From positions 3,534,001 to 3,598,000 of the forward strand of contig OZ241901.1 of assembly GCA_965202895.1 (NCBI GenBank): a DNA stretch of 64,000 nt. The letters are read 5' to 3'. Shown in pieces: positions 32,560-41,342 of this stretch. The notes beneath the pieces were generated by a model. It worked only from the letters and a program-made list of their open reading frames with translations. It made no database searches and was not told the origin of the DNA. A program made the position numbers and the translations under genes. The DNA comes from JAJDXW01 sp965202895. Its GTDB lineage: Bacteria; Pseudomonadota; Gammaproteobacteria; HK1. Numbering within the stretch: the stretch's first letter is position 1; every line of letters begins with the position of its first letter.

Positions 32560-33798
32560 TCAGGCGTCGGCGGAGGTCTCCGGAGCCCCTCCGGGCGCGG
32601 CCCGGTCGCGGGCGGGGGCGGGGAGGAGCTCGGCGAGGGCGGCGAGCAGCCGGTCGTTCTCTTCCGGCGTGCCGACGCTGATCCGAAGCTGGTTCTGGAG
32701 GCGCGGTTCGTCGAACCAGCGGACGTGGACCCCCCGGGACTCGAGCGCCCGGTAGAGCGCGTTCGCGCGCGAGCCGTCCATGGCCTCGCCGGTCCTCCCC
32801 TCGTCCGCGTCCGCCCCCCGCGCAGGTGCGCCTCCGGGGCCGCGGCCGTCGCCCGCCCCCCCGGCGGGAGCCGCCGCGCCCGGCGGCACGGCGGCGAGCA
32901 CGAAGTTGGTCTCGCTGGGGAGCGAAGGCAGCCCGATCCGTTCGAGCCCCGCGCGCAGCCGCTCGCGCTCGGCCCGCACCCGGGCCCAGTTGTCCGCCGC
33001 CCAGGCGCGGCTCTCGATGGCCGCCGCCGCCAGTGCCTGGGCGAGCGCATCGACGTTGTAGCTGTCCTTGGTCTTGGTGAGCATGGGTTCGAGGAGCGGC
33101 GCGGGGCCGAGCCCATACCCGAAGCGGAGCCCCGCGAGCGAGTAGCCCTTGCTCAGGGTGCGGAGGATGAGGAGGTTCGGAAGGTCGCGGATCGCGGGCA
33201 CGAGGTCGTATCCATGCGCCGGGTCGACGAAGTCGACGTACGCTTCGTCCACGAGCAGCACGCCCTCGAAGCGGTCCGCGACGGCGGTGATCTCCTCCCG
33301 GCCGTACAGCCGTCCGGACGGAGCGTGCGGGTTCGGCAGGAAGGCGAGCCGGGCGCCGCTGCGGTTGAGCGACTCCGCGAAGCGGTCGGGGATCCGCCAC
33401 TCCCCGGTGAGCGGGACCTCGACCGGCCGCGCCCCGTGGAGCCGGATGAGGACCTTGTAGAGGCTGTAGGTGGGCGGCGCGATCGCGACCGGCTCGCCGG
33501 GGTCCGCGTAGGTCGCGAGGGCGAGCCGGAGCAGCTCGTCCCCCCCGTTGGTGGCGATGATCTCGGAGGGGTCGACGCGGTGCACGCGGGCCGCCGCCTC
33601 GCGGAAGGGAGCCGCGTCCGCCGGCGGATAGCGGCGCAGGCGCTCGATCGGAAACCGGGCCAAGGCCTCCGCGACGGCGGGGGGAGGAGGGTAGGGGTTC
33701 TCGTTGGTGTTGAGCTTGACGCCGCCCGCGGGCTGCTTGCCCGGCACGTACCCCGGGGTGTCCCTCAGCCCGGGGCGCTCGTGGGAGGCTGGGTCCAT
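32560..33798 (-). CDS. hisC: histidinol-phosphate/aromatic aminotransferase
   Basis: A 412-residue fold-type I PLP enzyme. The family opening KLNTNENPYPPPPAV, the ring-stacking region ATNGGDELL, the Asp of LLVDEAYVDF and the PLP-lysine (Lys217) in LRTLSKGYSLAGLRFGYGL are all present. It likely makes L-histidinol phosphate, with possible activity on aromatic amino acids. About 40 residues of low-complexity Gly/Ala/Pro (roughly 305-342) interrupt the C-terminal domain before ALYRALESRGV; such inserts recur in several enzymes here. No other his genes are nearby. Confidence 0.88.
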   Translation of the reverse strand: MDPASHERPGLRDTPGYVPGKQPAGGVKLNTNENPYPPPPAVAEALARFPIERLRRYPPADAAPFREAAARVHRVDPSEIIATNGGDELLRLALATYADPGEPVAIAPPTYSLYKVLIRLHGARPVEVPLTGEWRIPDRFAESLNRSGARLAFLPNPHAPSGRLYGREEITAVADRFEGVLLVDEAYVDFVDPAHGYDLVPAIRDLPNLLILRTLSKGYSLAGLRFGYGLGPAPLLEPMLTKTKDSYNVDALAQALAAAAIESRAWAADNWARVRAERERLRAGLERIGLPSLPSETNFVLAAVPPGAAAPAGGAGDGRGPGGAPARGADADEGRTGEAMDGSRANALYRALESRGVHVRWFDEPRLQNQLRISVGTPEENDRLLAALAELLPAPARDRAAPGGAPETSADA

Positions 33799-33894
33799 GG
33801 TGTCCTCGTGTGGTGTGCCTCCCGGCGTTCGGCGGAGCCGGCCGCCGCGCCGCGGGGCGGGGGCGTGGGCGCCGGCGCGGGACCGCGCGGGCCG

Positions 33895-34728
33895 TCAGCG
33901 CGCGGAGCCGGCCGGAGCACCGCCCGGCCCGCCGGGTCGGCCGACGAATCCGGCGAGGGCATCGAGCATCTGGTTCGGCCGTTCCGACATGAGCTGGTGG
34001 CCCCCGTGCCGGATGACGATCCGCCGCGAGACGGGGAGGGCGGCCTCGAGATCGCGGGCGGCCCGCGCGGGGGTCATCGAATCGCGCTCGCCGAGGACCA
34101 GCAGCACCTCGCAGCGCACCGCCCGCGCCCGTTCGATCCCGTCCGCGTAGCGGTTGCAGGCGTCGAGGTCCGCGAACAGCACCCCGGGCGCGGCCCGCTC
34201 GACGAGCCGGAGCCCGCCGCCGGTCATCCACATCCCCGGGACACTGAAGCCGCCGACGTGGGCCCGGGGGCTGTGGCCCCAGAGGGTCACGAGGTCGAGG
34301 GCGAGGTGCTCGTTCGCACGCGCCGGGTCGAGGAGGGCGTCCGTCACCGGCATCGGGGCGGACGTGCCGGCGAGGACGATCCCGCGGGCGCGCTCGGGAT
34401 GCCGGGCGGCCGTGTCGAGGACCGCGAGGGAGCCCATGCTGTGCCCGACGAGGAAGGCGGAGTCGATGCCGGCCCCGTCGAGCAGGGCCGCGACCCAGTC
34501 GGCCATCGCCGGCACGGACCCGAGGGGCGGCCCCTCCGAGCGCCCGTGCCCCGGCAGGTCCACCGCGATCGCGTTGTGTTCGTGGCGGACGAAGTAGCGC
34601 CCGAAGAAGGTCCAGACGGTGCGGTCCATGGCCGCCCCGTGCACGAAGAGGACGGTGGGGCGTTCCGGATCGGGTTGCCGCCCGTAGGTGGCGGCGAACG
34701 CCCGCCGGCCGTCGATGCGCAGCTCCAT
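33895..34728 (-). CDS. alpha/beta-fold hydrolase
   Basis: A 277-residue alpha/beta hydrolase. The oxyanion strand VLFVHGAAMDRTVW, the nucleophile elbow VGHSMGSLA (Ser about 100), the acid in LGERDSMTP and the catalytic His in HGGHQLMSE form a complete triad. It lies 45 bases from the sulfhydrylase gene and 96 from hisC, on the same strand. Its substrate (ester or lactone) cannot be told. Acetyltransferase-type functions related to homoserine are unlikely, since it lacks the MetX features. Confidence 0.85.
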   Translation of the reverse strand: MELRIDGRRAFAATYGRQPDPERPTVLFVHGAAMDRTVWTFFGRYFVRHEHNAIAVDLPGHGRSEGPPLGSVPAMADWVAALLDGAGIDSAFLVGHSMGSLAVLDTAARHPERARGIVLAGTSAPMPVTDALLDPARANEHLALDLVTLWGHSPRAHVGGFSVPGMWMTGGGLRLVERAAPGVLFADLDACNRYADGIERARAVRCEVLLVLGERDSMTPARAARDLEAALPVSRRIVIRHGGHQLMSERPNQMLDALAGFVGRPGGPGGAPAGSAR

Positions 34729-34773
34729 TCCGAACCGCCGTTGCGTCCCGCCCTCGCGCGCCCGCCCGCTCCG

Positions 34774-36066
34774 TCAGCGCTGCGAAGCGCGGAGCGCGCG
34801 CCCGAGATCGGCGGTGAGGTCGGCCGGGTCCTCGATCCCGACCGAGAGCCGGATGAGCCCCTCGGAGATGCCGGCCGCCGCGAGCGCCTTCGTGTCCATC
34901 CGGTGGTGGGTGGTGCTCGCGGGGTGGATGACGAGGGACTTCGCGTCGCCGACGTTGGCGAGGTGGGAGAAGACCTCGAGCCGCTCGATGAAGCGCTGGC
35001 CGGCGGCGCGCCCGCCCCGGACCCCGAAGCTGAACACCGCCCCCGCCCCCTTCGGGAGGAGCCGGGCCGCGAGCTCGCGGTCGGGATGCCCCTCGGCCTC
35101 GGGGTGGCTCACCCACTCGACCGCCTCGTGCCCTTCGAGGAAGGCGACCACCTCGCGGGTGTTGGCGACGTGGCGGTCCATCCGGATGGAGAGGGTCTCG
35201 AGCCCCTGGAGCACGTGGAAGGCGGTGGTGGGCGCCATGCACGCCCCGAAGTCCCGCAGGCCCTCGCGCCGCGCCCGGGTGATGAACGCGGCCGGGCCGA
35301 ACTCCTCGGTATAGGTGAGGCCGTGGAAGCCGTCATGGGGCTCGGACAGGGTCGGGAACCGCCCCGAGGCGTCCCAGTCGAACCTGCCGCCGTCCACGAG
35401 CACCCCGCCGATGACCACCCCGTGCCCGCTCAGGAACTTGGTCGCGCTGTGGTAGACGAGGTCCGCGCCGAGCTCGAGGGGCCGGCAGAGCCAGGGGGTC
35501 GCGAAGGTGTTGTCGACGAGGAGGGGCAGCCCTGCCTCGTGGGCCGCCTCGGCGACGGCCGGGACGTCCAGCACCTCGCAGCCCGGGTTGCCGACCGTCT
35601 CGCCGAAGAGGAGCCGGGTGGAGGGGCGGACGGCGGCCCGGAAGGCGTCCGGGTCGCGCGGGTCCACGAACGTGGTCTCGATCCCGAAGCGGGGCAGGGT
35701 GTACTCGAGGAGGTTGTGGCTCCCGCCGTAGAGGGAGCGCGAGGCGACGACGTGGTCGCCGGCCCCCGCGATGGTCGCGACCGCGAGGTGGAGCGCGGCC
35801 TGTCCGCTCGCGACGGCGAGCGCGCCGAGCCCGCCCTCCAGCGCCGCGACCCGCTCTTCGAGCATCGCGTTGGTGGGGTTGGAGAGCCGGGAGTAGACGT
35901 GGCCGGAGCGCTCCAGGTTGAAGAGCCCGGCCGCGTGGTCGGCATCGGGGAAGACGAACGCGGCGCTCTGGTAGATGGGGGCCGCCCGCGCCCCGGTGGC
36001 GGGGTCCGGCGGCTGGCCGGCGTGCAGGCTCAGGGTATCGAATCCGAGGTAGCGGGGGCCGGGCAT
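34774..36066 (-). CDS. metY: O-acetylhomoserine/O-succinylhomoserine sulfhydrylase-type PLP enzyme
   Basis: A 430-residue Cys/Met-metabolism PLP enzyme. It opens with FDTLSLHAGQPPDP, has SRLSNPT, and the PLP lysine (Lys210) in VYHSATKFLSGHG. Longer than cystathionine gamma-synthase and starting with the FDTLSLHAGQ signature, it fits O-acetylhomoserine sulfhydrylase (MetY). It would make homocysteine directly from sulfide. It heads a short minus-strand group with the alpha/beta hydrolase and hisC. Confidence 0.9.
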   Translation of the reverse strand: MPGPRYLGFDTLSLHAGQPPDPATGARAAPIYQSAAFVFPDADHAAGLFNLERSGHVYSRLSNPTNAMLEERVAALEGGLGALAVASGQAALHLAVATIAGAGDHVVASRSLYGGSHNLLEYTLPRFGIETTFVDPRDPDAFRAAVRPSTRLLFGETVGNPGCEVLDVPAVAEAAHEAGLPLLVDNTFATPWLCRPLELGADLVYHSATKFLSGHGVVIGGVLVDGGRFDWDASGRFPTLSEPHDGFHGLTYTEEFGPAAFITRARREGLRDFGACMAPTTAFHVLQGLETLSIRMDRHVANTREVVAFLEGHEAVEWVSHPEAEGHPDRELAARLLPKGAGAVFSFGVRGGRAAGQRFIERLEVFSHLANVGDAKSLVIHPASTTHHRMDTKALAAAGISEGLIRLSVGIEDPADLTADLGRALRASQR

Positions 36067-36757
36067 GGGACGAGCGGGTGACGCCGGGGCGGTACTGGGG
36101 CGGCAAGGGTATCCTCCCCGCCCGCCGCCCCGCAACGACTCGACTCGACTCGCCCCGGGTCTCCGAGGCGCTGTTCCGTCTTCGCCATGACGGCTGGGTC
36201 GGGCGGGCGGGACCGCCTCCGCGGGAGCCGGGAAGCCGGACCCCCGAGCAGGATCGCCGCGACCCGTCCGGCGACCGCGTATCTTGCGGACCATGCGGCG
36301 ATCGAGGGGCCGCCCGCCGGGTGCGCTTCGGTATCGCCGGCCGCCCTGCGCGCGGCGGCCGACGCCGCCTTGGCGCGCCGGTATTCCGTCTTCCCGCGGC
36401 GCCCGCCGGCGAATCGGATCTATTGAAAATATGGAAATATGATGCAGATCAGATTTTCCGATTCGACGCGGCCCGGAAGCGGCCGGGAGGGAGCGGCAGG
36501 GCGGATCGTCCGGGGCGGGGAGGTTGCGATGGCGATAGCGATGGTACAGAATCCGCGCTTCCGGCGGGCGCGGGCGCGGGAGGAACCCTGGATTCCGGGA
36601 TAGCCTCCATGAATACAAGGTTTTTCCGGCGCTTCGGAGCCTTGCCGGAAGCACGGCCGATCCTGGGGTAGTTCGACGGCCGGGGCGGAGGCGGAGACCT
36701 GCCCCTTCGCAGCAGCCGGAGGACGACCCTACCCATGAAGACAGGAGTGAAAACAGA
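36067..36757 (+). promoter_or_regulatory. 690-base intergenic region with an AT-rich island, upstream of aapJ
   Basis: No gene is supported. It separates the divergent metY-like and aapJ genes. Bases 36419-36470 (ATTGAAAATATGGAAATATG and onward) are much AT-richer than the rest of the window, suggesting promoter or leader elements. If so, the aap transcript would have a leader of over 300 bases. A second AT-rich patch is at about 36604-36630. The aapJ ribosome-binding site (ACAGGAGTG) is at its right end. Confidence 0.45.
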
Positions 36758-37774
36758 ATGAAGGCAACCATCCGCAATGCGTCGGCCTTCGCGCTGATGC
36801 TGGCCGTCGCCAGCGTGGCGCGAGCCGGCACCCTCGAAGACGTGCAGGCCCGCGGCGTGCTCAACTGCGTCGTCAGCACCGGCGTCGCCGGCTTCGCGTA
36901 CCCCGACGACTCGGGCGAGTGGCACGGATTCGACGTCGACTTCTGCCGCGCGACCGCCGCCGCCGTTCTCGGCGACCCGAAGGCGATCAAGGCGGTGACC
37001 TCGACCGGCAAGACCCGCTTCACCCTGCTGAACGCCGGCGAGGGCGACGTCCTGTGGCGCAACACCACGATCACCTTCTCGCGCGACGTCGGGGTGAAGC
37101 TGCGCTTCCACGGGGTCAACTACTACGATGGGCAAGGCTTCATGGTGCCGAAGTCGCTGGGCGTGTCCAGCGCCAAGGAGCTGGACGGCGCTTCGGTCTG
37201 CATCCAGACCGGCACCACCACCGAGCTCAACCTCGCCGACTACTTCCACAGCAACGGCATGAAGTACGAGGCGGTGACCATCGAGACCAACGACGAGGCC
37301 CGGCAGAACTACCTGGCCGGACGGTGCGACGTGTACACCACGGACGCCTCCGGTCTCGCCGCGACCCGCTCCACCTTCACCGATCCGGACAACCACGTGG
37401 TGCTGCCCGAGATCATCTCCAAGGAGCCGCTGGGTCCGGCCACCCGGCACGGCGACGACCAGTGGTCCGACATCGTGACCTGGGTGCTGAACGCCACGGT
37501 CACCGCCGAGGAGAAGGGGGTCACCTCCGCCAACGTCGACGAGATGAAGAACTCCAAGGACCCCGAAGTGCTGCGCCTGCTGGGGGTCGAGGGCAACCAG
37601 GGTTCGGAGCTCGGCCTGAGCGCCGACTGGGCCTACAACATCATCAAGTCGGTCGGCAATTACGGAGAGATCTTCGAGCGCAACATCGGTGTGAACACGC
37701 CGATCGGCCTCGCGCGCGGGCTGAACGCCCTCTGGACCGACGGCGGCCTCCAGTACTCCCCGCCGTTCCGTTGA
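36758..37774 (+). CDS. aapJ: periplasmic general L-amino-acid-binding protein
   Basis: A 338-residue solute-binding protein (SBP family 3). The signal peptide is MKATIRNASAFALMLAVASV with ARA-GTL as the likely cleavage site. The binding domain shows AGFAYPDDSGEWHGFDVDFC, and the central lobe YDGQGFMVP and SVCIQTGTTTELNL typical of AapJ. It captures a broad range of L-amino acids for the AapQM permease. It is first in the operon. A stem-loop lies after it, which would allow extra copies of this subunit. Confidence 0.93.
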   Translation: MKATIRNASAFALMLAVASVARAGTLEDVQARGVLNCVVSTGVAGFAYPDDSGEWHGFDVDFCRATAAAVLGDPKAIKAVTSTGKTRFTLLNAGEGDVLWRNTTITFSRDVGVKLRFHGVNYYDGQGFMVPKSLGVSSAKELDGASVCIQTGTTTELNLADYFHSNGMKYEAVTIETNDEARQNYLAGRCDVYTTDASGLAATRSTFTDPDNHVVLPEIISKEPLGPATRHGDDQWSDIVTWVLNATVTAEEKGVTSANVDEMKNSKDPEVLRLLGVEGNQGSELGLSADWAYNIIKSVGNYGEIFERNIGVNTPIGLARGLNALWTDGGLQYSPPFR

Positions 37775-37807
37775 TCTCCGGCCCGTACGGCTGAAGCTGA
37801 AGCGAAA

Positions 37808-37840
37808 GCCGGCGCGCCCCCGCCCGGGGGGCGCGCCGGC
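37808..37840 (+). terminator. strong stem-loop between aapJ and aapQ (attenuator or partial terminator)
   Basis: A perfect 14-bp GC stem (37808-37821 with 37827-37840) and 5-base loop lies 34 bases after the aapJ stop and 24 before the aapQ start. There is no T-run, so it is more likely to protect the 3' end of an aapJ transcript or only partly terminate than to stop transcription fully. Confidence 0.65.
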
Positions 37841-37863
37841 GCTCCTCTACCGAGCAACCGTCG

Positions 37864-39054
37864 ATGGCGGCAGTTCCCATCGAGGACCGCAGCCTGATCG
37901 CGCGTCTCTGGAGCAACCAGGAGACGCGGTCGGTCATCGTACAGATCGTCACCATGGCGATCGTCTTCGCCCTGCTGGCGCTCGTGCTCCGCAACGTCGC
38001 GATCAACCTCGAGGCGATCGGAAAGGAATTCAGCTTCGACTTCCTGACCGCGCCCGCCGCCTACGACATCACCTTCTCGCCGTTCATCGACTACACCTCG
38101 CGCGACTCCCACCTGACGGCCGCCGCGGTCGGGATCCTCAACACCCTGCTCGTCGCGGTATGCGGCATCGCGGCCGCCTCGGTGCTCGGGGTGACGATGG
38201 GCATCCTGCGGCTGTCCCGGAACTGGCTCGTCAACCGCATCGTCTACGTGTTCCTGGAATTCACCCGGAACGTGCCGGTGCTCCTGCACATCCTGCTCGT
38301 GCACGGGATCGTGGTCACCATGCTGCCGCCGCCGCGCCGGGCCATCGACCTCGGCGGCGCCGCCTTCGTCTCCAACCGGGGGTTCTTCATGCCCTCCCCG
38401 GTGTTCGAGGAAGGGGCCGGGATCGTGGCCGCGGTCCTCGTGATCGCGTTCGCGGCCGCGTTCGCGTTCCGGCGCTGGGCGAAGCGGGTGCAGGTGGAGA
38501 CCGGGAAGATCTACCCGGTGTTCTGGATCTGCACCGCCATCGTCGCGGGGGCGACCGCGCTCGCCTTCCTCGCCGCCGGCGCGCCCCTTTCCTGGGACGT
38601 GCCCGAGCTCAAGGGCTTCAACTTCCGGGGCGGCGCGGCCCTCCGGCCCGAGTTCCTGGCCCTGTGGCTGGCGCTGTCCTATTACACCGCCTGCTTCATC
38701 GCCGAGATCGTGCGCGCCGGGATTCTCGCGGTCAGCCACGGCCAGACGGAGGCCGCCCACGCCCTGGGCCTGCGCAGGAACCGCAACCTGCAGCTCGTGG
38801 TCCTGCCCCAGGCGCTGCGGATCATCGTGCCCCCCCTGGTGAGCCAGTACCTCAACCTCACCAAGAACTCCTCGCTCGCCATCGCGATCGGCTACATGGA
38901 CATCGTGGCCACCATCGGCGGCATCTCCCTGATGCAGACCGGCAAGGAGATGGAGACGATGATCATCGTGCTGGGGGTCTATCTCGTCTTCTCGCTCCTC
39001 ATCTCCGCGTTCATGAACTGGTTCAACCGCAGCATCCGGTACAAGGAGCGCTGA
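37864..39054 (+). CDS. aapQ: general L-amino-acid ABC permease
   Basis: A 396-residue HEQRo/His-Met-family permease of AapQ type. It has an N-terminal helix, a large periplasmic loop and central helices; this layout and length are normal for AapQ. The conserved ATPase-contact loop is SHGQTEAAHALGLRRNRNLQLVVLPQALR and the end shows FSLLISAFMNWFNRS. It forms the channel with AapM. The ATG at 37864 sits shortly after the stem-loop. Confidence 0.93.
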   Translation: MAAVPIEDRSLIARLWSNQETRSVIVQIVTMAIVFALLALVLRNVAINLEAIGKEFSFDFLTAPAAYDITFSPFIDYTSRDSHLTAAAVGILNTLLVAVCGIAAASVLGVTMGILRLSRNWLVNRIVYVFLEFTRNVPVLLHILLVHGIVVTMLPPPRRAIDLGGAAFVSNRGFFMPSPVFEEGAGIVAAVLVIAFAAAFAFRRWAKRVQVETGKIYPVFWICTAIVAGATALAFLAAGAPLSWDVPELKGFNFRGGAALRPEFLALWLALSYYTACFIAEIVRAGILAVSHGQTEAAHALGLRRNRNLQLVVLPQALRIIVPPLVSQYLNLTKNSSLAIAIGYMDIVATIGGISLMQTGKEMETMIIVLGVYLVFSLLISAFMNWFNRSIRYKER

Positions 39055-39115
39055 TGGCGCCGTCCGGACGCAGGGTCCACCGACGCCCGGCGCCGCGCCG
39101 CCGCCGCGGTTCGTC

Positions 39116-40255
39116 ATGACCGGCCGCCCCGGCGCTCCCGCGCGGTACTCCCCCGGCGCCCACCCGGACCTGCCGCCCCCGGTGCGGACCACCGGCGCCG
39201 TCGGCTGGGCGCGGAGCAATCTCTTCTCCTCCCCCTTCAACGTCGTCCTCACCCTGCTCGGGGTCTGGTTCCTCGTCTCCGTCCTTCCCCCGATGGTGGA
39301 GTGGGCGCTCGTGAAGTCGATCTGGGTCGCCGAATCCCGCACCGAATGCTGGGGCAGGATGGAGACGCCGGAAGAGGCGGCCTGCTGGGCGTTCATCAAG
39401 GGCCGGCTGAGCCTCTTCGTCTACGGCTTCTATCCGGTGGAGGAGCGTTGGCGGGTCGACCTGTCGTTCGTGCTGCTGGTCCTGGCGATCGTCCCCGTGC
39501 TCTACGACCGGTTGCCGGGGCGAAGGCACTGGTTCTGGTACGTGGCCGCGTTCCCGTTCCTGGCCGGCTGGCTGCTGGTCGGGGGGTTCGGCCTCGCCCC
39601 GGTGGAGACCGACCAGTTCGGCGGCTTCATGCTGACCCTCATCATCGGGGTCACCGGCATCTCGTTCTCGCTCCCGATCGGCATCGTCCTCGCGCTCGGG
39701 CGGACGTCCGACATGCCCGCGCTGCGCATCCTGTGCGTGCTGTTCATCGAGTTCATCCGGGGGGTTCCGCTGATCGCCCTCCTGTTCGTCGCGTCGACCA
39801 TGCTCAACTACTTCCTTCCTCCCGGCACCTCCTTCGACCTGCTGATGCGGGTGCTGATCATGGTCACCCTGTTCTCGTCCGCCTATATCGCGGAGGTGGT
39901 GAGGGGCGGCCTGCAGGGGGTCCCGAAGGGGCAGACGGAGGCGGCGGACTCGCTCGGCCTCTCCTACTGGAAGGCGCAGCGGCTCATCGTCCTGCCCCAG
40001 GCGTTGAAGATCTCGATCCCGGGCATCGTCAACACCTTCATCGGGCTCTACAAGGACACCACCCTGGTGCTCATCATCGGCATGCTGGACCCCCTCGGCA
40101 TCGGCCGCGCGTCGCTGGCGGACGCGGTCTGGGCGGGGCTCGCGCGCGAGGTGTACCTGTTCATCGCGGTCTTCTTCTTCCTGTGCTGCTTCGGGATGTC
40201 GCGCTATTCGCTCTATCTCGAGCGCAAGCTCGACACCGGCCACGAGAAGGAATGA
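39116..40255 (+). CDS. aapM: general L-amino-acid ABC permease
   Basis: A 379-residue permease, AapM type, partner of AapQ. Two transmembrane helices precede the conserved core; the EAA loop reads PKGQTEAADSLGLSYWKAQR and is followed by LPQALKISIPGIVNTFIGL. It sits 61 bases after aapQ. The C-terminal SRYSLYLERKLDTGHEKE is typical. Confidence 0.93.
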   Translation: MTGRPGAPARYSPGAHPDLPPPVRTTGAVGWARSNLFSSPFNVVLTLLGVWFLVSVLPPMVEWALVKSIWVAESRTECWGRMETPEEAACWAFIKGRLSLFVYGFYPVEERWRVDLSFVLLVLAIVPVLYDRLPGRRHWFWYVAAFPFLAGWLLVGGFGLAPVETDQFGGFMLTLIIGVTGISFSLPIGIVLALGRTSDMPALRILCVLFIEFIRGVPLIALLFVASTMLNYFLPPGTSFDLLMRVLIMVTLFSSAYIAEVVRGGLQGVPKGQTEAADSLGLSYWKAQRLIVLPQALKISIPGIVNTFIGLYKDTTLVLIIGMLDPLGIGRASLADAVWAGLAREVYLFIAVFFFLCCFGMSRYSLYLERKLDTGHEKE

Positions 40256-40289
40256 CCCCGACCCCCCGCCCCGAAGGAGGCCCCCGTTC

Positions 40290-41096
40290 ATGGCGACCGC
40301 AGGCGATACCACGGGCATGACCGGGGGAGCCCCCGGCGCGGACGAACCGGCGGACGGATCGGAGTCGATCATCTCCATCCGGGGCATGCACAAGTGGTTC
40401 GGCCAGTTCCACGTGCTCAAGGACATCCACCTCGACGTCCGGCGGGGCGAGCGCATCGTGATCTGCGGCCCGTCGGGCTCGGGCAAGTCGACGCTGATCC
40501 GCTGCATCAACCGGCTGGAGGAGCACCAGCAGGGCTCGATCGTGGTCGAGGGCACCGAGCTGACCGGGAACCTCAAGAACATCGAGATCATCCGCTCCGA
40601 GGTCGGAATGGTGTTCCAGAGCTTCAATCTCTTCCCCCACCTCACGGTCCTCGATAACTGCACCCTCGCTCCGATCTGGGTCCGCAAGATGCCGAAGGCG
40701 AAGGCCCAGGAGGTGGCGATGAGCTATCTCGAGCGGGTGCGCATCCCCGAGCAGGCCGAGAAATACCCGGGCCAGCTCTCCGGCGGCCAGCAGCAGAGGG
40801 TCGCGATCGCGCGATCGCTCTGCATGAATCCGCGCATCATGCTCTTCGACGAGCCCACTTCGGCCCTCGATCCCGAGATGATCAAGGAGGTCCTCGACGT
40901 GATGGTCGAGCTCGCGGAGAGCGGGATGACCATGCTCGTCGTGACCCACGAGATGGGGTTCGCGACGGCCGTCGCGCATCGCGTCATCTTCATGGACGGG
41001 GGCGAGATCATCGAGCAGAACGAGCCCGAGGAGTTCTTCAACCGCCCGCGGCACGACCGGACGAAGCTCTTCCTGAGCCAGATCCTGAGCCACTGA
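40290..41096 (+). CDS. aapP: general L-amino-acid ABC transporter ATPase
   Basis: A 268-residue ATPase completing the AapJQMP importer. Walker A is GPSGSGKST (residues 60-68), Q-loop VFQSFNLF, signature LSGGQQQR, Walker B IMLFDEPTSALDPEM and switch VTHEMGFA. The first 25 residues are a variable Gly/Ala/Asp-rich leader. It energises uptake of amino acids and is co-transcribed with the permeases 34 bases upstream. Confidence 0.94.
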   Translation: MATAGDTTGMTGGAPGADEPADGSESIISIRGMHKWFGQFHVLKDIHLDVRRGERIVICGPSGSGKSTLIRCINRLEEHQQGSIVVEGTELTGNLKNIEIIRSEVGMVFQSFNLFPHLTVLDNCTLAPIWVRKMPKAKAQEVAMSYLERVRIPEQAEKYPGQLSGGQQQRVAIARSLCMNPRIMLFDEPTSALDPEMIKEVLDVMVELAESGMTMLVVTHEMGFATAVAHRVIFMDGGEIIEQNEPEEFFNRPRHDRTKLFLSQILSH

Positions 41097-41219
41097 CGGC
41101 CGGCCGCCGCTTCCCTCGCCGCCCGCGGATGCGCGTGTCCCGCCCCCCGGCGCCCAGGTCGGAGATGCGCCCGGAGATTGTCCGCGGGGGGCATCCGGCG
41201 TATCCTTCCCGTCCCGTCC

Positions 41220-41311
41220 GGAGAGGTACCGAAGCGGTCACAACGGCACCGACTCGAAATCGGTTGGGGTCATTACGGCCCACGTGGGTTCGAATCCCAC
41301 CCTCTCCGCCA
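41220..41311 (+). tRNA. tRNA-Ser (anticodon CGA)
   Basis: A 92-base class II tRNA. The acceptor stem GGAGAGG pairs with CCTCTCC (41301-41307), and the D-arm, anticodon arm ACCGA/TCGGT with loop CTCGAAA and long variable arm are recognisable. The T-arm is GTGGG-TTCGAAT-CCCAC. The anticodon CGA at 41255-41257 reads UCG serine codons. G41308 and an encoded CCA at 41309-41311 finish it. It lies downstream of aapP and immediately before nadE. Confidence 0.95.
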
Positions 41312-41342
41312 TACGACCCCCGGCGCACGGCCGGTCCGGTCG

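Noticed and set aside
32725..36081. Very long open frames antisense to real genes, such as about 1100 residues on the plus strand here and similar ones at 16057-18738 and 26318-29600.
   Set aside because: They run antisense to genes with full family motifs and encode Arg/Gly/Pro/His-rich sequence, as expected from high third-position GC.
37808..37840. Complete Rho-independent terminator separating aapJ from the other aap genes.
   Set aside because: There is no T-run after the stem, and aapQ follows within 24 bases in a known co-transcribed order.
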